A DNA stretch of 64,000 nt from Trachythela sp. YZ-2020. Taxonomy: Eukaryota; Cnidaria; Anthozoa; Malacalcyonacea; Clavulariidae. Below, one piece after another: positions 57,406-64,000 of the stretch (its first letter is position 1; each line of letters opens with the position of its first letter). Where the stretch lies: contig JADLSH010000334.1 of assembly GCA_016169945.1 (NCBI GenBank), positions 170,784-234,783 on the forward strand, in the 5' to 3' direction. The translations under genes and the position numbers were made by a program. Under the pieces are notes generated by a model that was given only the letters and a program-made list of their open reading frames with translations, was not told the DNA's origin and did no database searches.

Positions 57406-57890
57406 AATCACACGCGAAGGAGTGCAATTAATGATTAAAGTACGAGTGATATTTGAAAAATGTGCACAAAATTGCAAGAGCCGTCGGGCGAGTGCAATTT
57501 GGCACATTTTTTAAATATCACGAGAAGTTTTAAACATTAATTGCACTACTTGCCCGTGTGATTATTTATTTATTATATGCATGACAATATTATAGCTTTG
57601 TTCGCACCTTTCCGTAGTAAAAACTTTTGAAAAGCTTTATCCAAGTATTCAGGTCGATAACTTTCCATTTCAACGTCGTAATTTCGTCAGAAAGCCCATT
57701 CTTGCCTTTAAACCATCCTTTAAACCAACTCACAGTGCCCTTTTGAACGTTTAATAAAGGAAGCCAGACTTCTCATTCTTGGTATTGTTTACGAAGTAGT
57801 CCGTCATTTTGTTTTGTCAAATCATTAATTGCACTCCCCAGGAGTGCAATTAATGAATAATTGCACTCCTCTTAACCAATCAGATTGCAG
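57406..57890. repeat. Hairpin sequences built on aggagtgcaattaatg
   Basis: Palindrome at about 57406-57565 (aatcacacgcgaaggagtgcaattaatg ... cattaattgcactacttgcccgtgtgatta). The same core recurs as a smaller palindrome at 57825-57872. Probable foldback MITE with a duplicated end. Confidence 0.6.
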
Positions 57891-57940
57891 TAATTTTGTC
57901 GTGTATATAATAAATTGTGTAATAACGGTTATAGCGCAAT

Positions 57941-58532
57941 ACAGGGTGTCCCCCAAAAAGTCCCCCTATACAGGGTGTCCCCCCAAAAAGTCCCCCTATA
58001 TAAATCACTCTTTTGTTTATTATACGTGCATTGTTATACCTCTGGGAATTTAAAATAGCTTCTAAAACGAACACAAAAATGTCAAATTACAAATTCGTCT
58101 TGCCGTCAATTCGAGTAAGAATGGTTCAACTGACTACAGAGCAACGAGTATTTGTCGTAACAACTTATACGTCGCGTTAAATTATTTGGACGAAGGGAAG
58201 TTGTAAATACTTCCGCCGTTCATGTACAATTAAATTAAATTCCCAAAGGTATAATAACGCACAAGAGTGATTTCTAATTAAAATAGCTTCTAAAACGAAC
58301 AGCAACACAAAAATATCAAATGACAAATTCGTCTTACCGTGTAAGAATGGTTCAACTGGCTACATGCAGAGCAACGAGTATTTGTCGTAACAACTATACG
58401 TCGCGTTAAATTATTTCGACGAAGGGAAGTTGTAAATACTTCCTCCGTTCATGTACAATTAAATTAAATTCCCAAAGGTATAATAACGCACAAGAGTGAT
58501 TTCTAAAGGGGGACTTTTGGGGGCACCCTGTA
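57941..58532. mobile_element. Mariner-type element with internal tandem copy
   Basis: Starts acagggtgtcccccaaaaag (its first 29 bp are repeated at once at 57970) and ends gggggacttttgggggcaccctgta. The middle holds two tandem copies of about 230 bp, each with a remnant ORF MVQLTTEQRVFVV, an N-terminal transposase-like helix. Confidence 0.8.
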
Positions 58533-58533
58533 T

Positions 58534-58963
58534 ACAGGGTGTATCAAAAAAACTGCAAATACAATAATTTGTATGCACGAGATCATACATTAGAATTTCA
58601 ATGGCTGTGCAAATAATTACGCTTCTGGGATTTGAAAATACGTTTCCACGTGCAGTACTATCAAAATAAGCACACAAAGTGAATTAAAATTAGTTCGATT
58701 ACGAATGGCTCAGCTAACAACAGAGCAAAGAGTATTTCTTGTTTTAAAGTACGCCCAAACTCAAAACTCGACAGCAGTCATTCGTAAACTGAGCCATTCG
58801 TAATCGAACTCATAAGTTTAATTCACTTTGTGTGCTTGTTTTGATACCCTGAAACGTATTTTCAAATCCCAGAAGCGTAATTATTTGCACAGCCATTGAA
58901 ATTCTAATGTATGATCTCGTGCATACAAATTATGGTATTTGCAGTTTTTTTGATACACCCTGT
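58534..58963. mobile_element. Mariner-type MITE, second acagggtgtatc copy
   Basis: 430 bp, arms of about 110 bp identical in type to 48667-49143. Contains MAQLTTEQRVFLVLKYAQ at about 58706-58760, a truncated N-terminal transposase-like remnant. Directly abuts the element to its left. Confidence 0.85.
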
Positions 58964-59391
58964 ATTTACAAGTTGTCCCAAAAAAGGCTACCTTTTCAAA
59001 TTCAAATGAGCGTGTTAATTCAAACAACCTATTGTGTTCAATTTCAAAGGGCTTTAAGTGCATGCACACACGGGTGATTAAGAATAACTTCAAGTCTGCG
59101 TTTGGAAAGCGTTCAGAAGCGTTTTGTATTTGTTTAAGTCCTGTTTAGATGTTGAATTTGCGTTGAATTTGCGTTGAATTTAACTCGTCAAATTTTATAT
59201 GAAATGTATGTTTGAACGCAATTAATAATCTAAAACAGGTTTTATAACTTATTCATCAATTGGAAGCTTTTCTTAATATCCCATGTGTATAAAACTGTGT
59301 GTTTTTACGTTTCAAAGAACTACAATAGGTTGCTTGAATTAACATGCTAATTTGAATTTGAAAAGGTAGCCTTTTTTGGGTACACCCTGTA
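58964..59391. mobile_element. Mariner-type MITE, gtcccaaaaaaggctacc family
   Basis: Left ttgtcccaaaaaaggctacc, right ggtagccttttttgggtacaccctgta. Subterminal inverted pair through tcaaattcaaatgagc / gctaatttgaatttga and ttcaaacaacctattgt. The left end seems to share or lack the cagggtg terminus, having inserted next to the previous element. Confidence 0.75.
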
Positions 59392-59489
59392 TACAGTAGA
59401 TTAAATTATTGTAATGGTGATGAACCAAGCACTTTGAAAGAAACAAACGAACAGCTGCAACAAAGTGAACCTGCCTGTTTAAATTCACT

Positions 59490-61218
59490 TGTCAATTGCA
59501 ATCCCCACCCTCCTGCCTGCATGTGTACAGCATTGTGTTTCAGTGTTTGAAAATATTGAACAAGAATTCATACATTTTCAAATATATTCTTCGTTCAATA
59601 AATCAATTGAATGTCTTTAAATCTTTCCCATGGGTTGGGAGATTAACCTGAGTTATTCAGTTCAGTCTTCCTCAGGAAGTCAGGCAATTGTTTAGTATGG
59701 AAGTATTAAGATCTATCTTCCCACCTTTTCCCGATGTTGGACCACTCTCTTTCAAATTATTTTGCTATTCTGTGAGAAATCAAATTCTTAACTAATCCAG
59801 GAACTATTTTGAGTATTTTCATTGTGCCACTGTGTAGAAAAACAAACATGCTGGAAAACAAACAGATAATATTTGATTTAATTTGCTCAATATTTCAGAT
59901 CGTGAGTTTAGATCAGCTTAGCAGGCCAACCTTAGACTGTGACTAGACTGTATAGCCAATCCCTAAACGTTTCCCCATATTTAATATGCTCCAATTCCAG
60001 GGTCGAGAATCCAGGATAATGGAAATTCCCACCTAGTCAGGCTTTAGTAACAGTCAATAGAGGAAAAACACCTCACCATTCCTGAGGTGGGGATTGGGAT
60101 TTACAATTGACAAAATATAAGGCTAAGAATACTATTGTATGTGTCAAGGAAGGGGAGGGGTGGATTGTGTGCCACACTGTTAGAAAAAGAGTTGTAGAGA
60201 CCCAGAGTTGTCATTTGCACTTATTCCACTGAATACTCACTGAATACAGTTGTCAGTTGTAACCCCACTTCCTCCACCTTGAGGAATGGTGGGAAATGTG
60301 GGCATTTTTTCTCTATTAACTGTTAGTTAATCATGACAAAGTGGGGTTTCTAATAACTGTCAGTACCCACCACTGATCATGCAGTTACTTCAAAGTGTGG
60401 GGCACTTCTTAAGGGCACCTCTTCTATCAGTAAAGGGCACTTTGAATTAGCTGGAGAAAGGGGTACTTTGAAGAAAAGTTGGGGTCATGTGCCTCCGGTT
60501 CCTACGCCACTGCCACTGACAAGTAATATCCTCTGGCGTTAGACAGAGTGCTGAAAATTATGAAAGTAGGGTGCATCTGTTGACCCATTAACTGACAGTA
60601 CCCTACCACTGACGAGAAAAATTGTCGGGCGTTAGACAGAATAAATACTAAAGTAGGGCACATCTGGGCGTATTCCAGCTAATGGGTTAATATGGATTCC
60701 CGAGCCTTCCGAATGTGGAGCATATTAAATTATTATTATTATGGGGGAACGTATAGGGGGGGTTAGCTATACAGCCTGGTCACAGTCTAGGGTTTGCCTG
60801 TTAAGTCTGATCTAAACACATGATCTGAAATATTAAGCAAATTTAGTTAAATATTATCGGTTTGTTTTCCTGTTTGGTTTTCTACACAGTAACACAATGA
60901 AAATAGTTCCTGAATTATTTCAGAATTTGTTTTCTCACAGAATAGAAAAATAATTTGCAATAGTTTGAAAGAGAGTGGTTCTGCCATGCATGTGTACACA
61001 TTGTGTTTCAGTGTTTGAAAATATTGAACAAGAATTAATCAATTTTAAAAGTTATTTTTTGTTCAATAAATCAATTGAAATCTTTCCCACGTGGGTTGAC
61101 TAACCAGGGTTAGTCAGTTCAGTCTTCCTCAGGGAGTCAGGCCATTGTTTAGTATGGAGGTATTAAGACTATCTTCCCACCATTTCCCGATGTTGAGGGT
61201 GGGGTTACAATTGAATAT
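59490..61218. repeat. Complex region of direct and inverted repeats
   Basis: A direct repeat of about 220 bp (gcatgtgtaca...cccgatgttg) occurs at about 59519-59738 and 60987-61195. Between them, 59745-59965 and 60765-60978 are reverse complements. Short motifs of the type tcaattg.aa.ccccaccctcc face inward or outward at about 59490, 60090, 60246 and 61200. Likely two related elements inserted tail-to-tail. No gene. Confidence 0.6.
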
Positions 61219-63244
61219 TTAAAAAATACAATAACCTAAGCCGCACTTCGAGTTACACTTATTCAGAAAGTACTATTTACAGTTTGATTTAAATACACAA
61301 TATGTACAGTAAATCTTTACAGACTACCAACTTTTAATATTGAATTAATACGGTGCTATAGGTTTAATAATTTATAAACAGAAATATATTTAACTATGAC
61401 TTAATACCTGAATGCAATGCTGAAACTTATGTATCTGATGTATAAATGCTAAAACTAAAATCCTGCAGCTTTTAAAAATATTTAGAGTGTTTTATGACTT
61501 TCGAATTAAAAACCTACTGTTTACTTATATAGTAGTAGAATGAAAGAACCAAGGCATTCCAAGTAGAAAAACATTTACAAAACTGCTTTACTCATGGAAA
61601 AGCTATGTGTGTGTGTGTGTGTGTATTATTATTGTATTGCGGATATGTAATATAAATAATCGCGCCAAAACACAAGAAAAGCTCTGTGCTTGTACGTCAC
61701 AAAGGCCATTGTTTAGAGCATTCTAAGTCAGGTTTTAGTATGAATTTTAAGTCGCAAAATATGGCCATAAAACGTATGATCAATCGAGAAATATTCATAT
61801 AGAAAAATACATGATCAGCATAGATAGACAACATGAGAATATTCCCAGAGCAAAATCGTTTACTGCCGGTCTCTTACAACAATGCAATACCTGAAAACGT
61901 TGAGCAAATCGATTCTAAAACGATGAATATGTTCGAATTGTGCTCACTCACGGCGTCCTTTCAAGGCTGTTTTCTCCGTAATACGTGCAGGAAAAAATTC
62001 CTTTTAATTTGCACATAATTTAACCAAGACTACTCTTTACAATAATAACACAGCGATAAAAATAACAACGATCGCGACGTAGATTGGATAGAAAATTTGT
62101 CATTTGTTCTTTGAAACAAAATTGCCGCCATGACAACAAAATTTCTCGAGGAAGTGAATTTGACACCAAACTACCGGCATGCATTGCGCCAAAGCTCATT
62201 AGGTAATAGGCCTATTAGGAGACCAAGCATCTCTTGAAAATAATTAGGGCTCTTGCTCTGATTCATTAAAACGACTACCAGTTGATTAGGTATGGCCGAG
62301 TTTCAACTACATTTTTATTGTTTATATATTTATTTTTGTACACATGTTTTATTGCCTCAGTCACAACAGTTTGGGTAAAGAATGCCAAGCTGCGCCTTAT
62401 GGTATGAGGTGATGTTGAATATAGAAGGGTCAAGGAATGATCATGTACTATTGTTGATAAACACAAATAGTGTTAAAAATACAAATGGCATGATTTAATA
62501 CATTTAAGAAGTGAACTTGATCTGTAATAAAGCTTGAATGATGCAGGATATTTGTACTGTATTTAAAAGCTTTAGCTTGCCTTGCTTCTTGATTTAAATT
62601 AGGTTGATATATAGCAGGTCAAGTCAAGTTAATCTGTCAATAACCTTTTTGGGAATTGACGAATCATTTCCACCGAGACGAAAGTTATCAAAACATTTCC
62701 ATGACATGACAGGACAGGACATAGCGTGATTTTATGAAATTTGAAAGAAATTGGTTAAAATGTGCAATGGAAACAGGTTTTAAACATTTCGCGGAGTTTC
62801 TCACACTTAACGCTAATACTTTTACATGGTTACACGGCTTAGTTATTCATTACAAATATACCATATAAATGCGTAGGATAATGATGTACAAATACTGACG
62901 AAGTTAAATAAGAAAACAGGCCACAACGCAACGCAACGCAATGCAACCGTTACACGAAATCCCAACCCTTAACAAAATATCTATCTTCTTAACTTTGTTA
63001 ATACTTTAGTCAAAAGTTATACTCCAATAGTTAAATATTTGAAATTAGGTGGCAAAAATATTTTTAGGCTATAATAATAATATATGGGCTTTTCCTTTTT
63101 AATTTTTGTGTAGAGCTGTGGAACTAAACAATCATGAATTGGTTTCACAATCTTGAAAACAAATTATGGTCGCTCATTTACTGACAGTTTAGGCAGAGGG
63201 TGTTTTCATCATGCAGTGAAGTATCCTAAACTTCCTCTTCCCAG
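61219..63244. other. Non-coding interval, probably intron
   Basis: No recognised coding or repeat signal except a (gt)n run near 61606-61623 and an aacgc pentamer run near 62925-62945. May be intron of the ankyrin-type gene. Confidence 0.4.
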
Positions 63245-63896
63245 GAGTATTTGTTGAATACAGCTGAAGAAATATTTGATGAGGTAAAATGAACAGTTAA
63301 TTCATTTACCATTTTAAGCAATTCGGTGCTTGATTTGGAAAAGGAGTCACATTAAGAAAGGATTTCTAAGACAATTCATTTTGGTTTTGTTCATTCTCTT
63401 GTAACAGTTGAAATTTTTCAGTAATACGTCAATGTAAATAATAATTTTTGCATGTTTAGATATAAGTTCCTGCATTGTGTACCTGTTTACAGCATGCGAT
63501 ACCTGTAGGCGACAGACATTTAAATACAGCCAGAAGGTGTTGAGTGGATGGAATACTCCGAACGGAGATTTATATACAGTTTTTAGACCTGGGCGGGGAG
63601 CAGTTGCAAAAATGCAACTTAGTCCTCTGGCAGAATGATGCATGATGGCATCACTTCATATATACCGAACTCGCAGTTAATGCTCAGCATCTGAAGAAAA
63701 AATCTTAATATTGGGTTAATATTTAAATCATAAATGGAGCAATTAGTAGTCAAAGATGTATTCGCCAGTTCTATTTCCATGTAGTAATTTGTTTTTCGTG
63801 TCATTGTAGGCAAGCGAAACTGTTGATATTATCAATAAAGTTGACCGAAACAGATGTACTGCTTTACATTATGCTGCTGTGGCCAGTGTGAGCGAG
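63245..63896 (+). CDS. Two exons of an ankyrin-repeat gene (partial)
   Basis: Exon 63245-63283 (EYLLNTAEEIFDE, after acceptor cttcccag, before gtaaaa) and exon 63810-63896 (ASETVDIINKVDRNRCTALH then YAAVASVSE, after ttgtag, before gtatga). Both are whole codons and phase 0, so they join in frame. The second exon carries the ankyrin signature D..RCTALHYAA. The gene presumably continues beyond the right edge, and earlier exons may lie to the left (compare 56614). It is the best candidate for a resident, non-transposon gene in this window. The exact protein cannot be named from two short exons. Confidence 0.5.
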
Positions 63897-64000
63897 GTAT
63901 GAACTAGAAATTTGTTGGTTTTTATAGCTTGAGACACTGCATAAGAAACAATGATAATTATTAAAAGAAAAAAATGTACGCGTGTAGTACACGGACGAGC

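Overview
The window looks like a transposon-rich stretch of a metazoan nuclear genome, most likely cnidarian (anthozoan- or hydrozoan-like). Evidence: AT-rich DNA, GT-AG introns with coherent phases, and lineage-expanded families: Mutator-domain transposases, DUF3504/Crypton-type recombinases, RecQ-like fragments and APE-type non-LTR retrotransposons. There is no bacterial operon structure and I saw no RNA gene other than a tRNA-derived SINE. The species call is inference.

Layout. 0-5.7 kb: a foldback element, a spaced direct repeat and a Mutator-domain transposase gene with one frameshift, with a 9-bp-TSD MITE nearby. 6.9-9.1 kb: hAT and exonuclease-like pseudogene fragments. 10.4-13.8 kb: a 5'-truncated Gypsy element whose integrase is split by a 1.26-kb element (9-bp TSD) carrying a RecQ-like fragment and a zinc-finger ORF. 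13.9-23.1 kb: non-LTR retrotransposon pieces on both strands, including a tandem duplication whose second copy holds a solo LTR. 23.2-35.1 kb: a second Mutator-domain transposase gene split by a 9.3-kb transposon (23519-32842) and by a hAT element. 35.7-37.8 kb: a Crypton-like tyrosine recombinase gene between inverted repeats. 38-61 kb: almost gene-free, built from foldbacks, MITEs, mariner-type elements and two dispersed repeat families (called X and Y here). 63.2-63.9 kb: two short exons of what is probably a resident ankyrin-repeat gene running off the right edge.

The main discovery is the 9.3-kb element. It has 24-bp identical TIRs and a 9-bp TSD (ggtcaagcc). Two convergent genes start just inside the ends: a two-exon HIRAN-like gene on the plus strand and an approximately 11-exon gene on the minus strand with a Myb/SANT-like domain and a large conserved C-terminal region. 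I cannot assign it to a named superfamily. Three other, shorter elements here also have 9-bp TSDs, so one Mutator-type machinery may mobilise them all.

Most ORFs are broken by single-base shifts, two of them in homopolymers (A7, G8), while splice sites and TIRs are intact. Part of the apparent decay may be assembly error rather than pseudogenisation.
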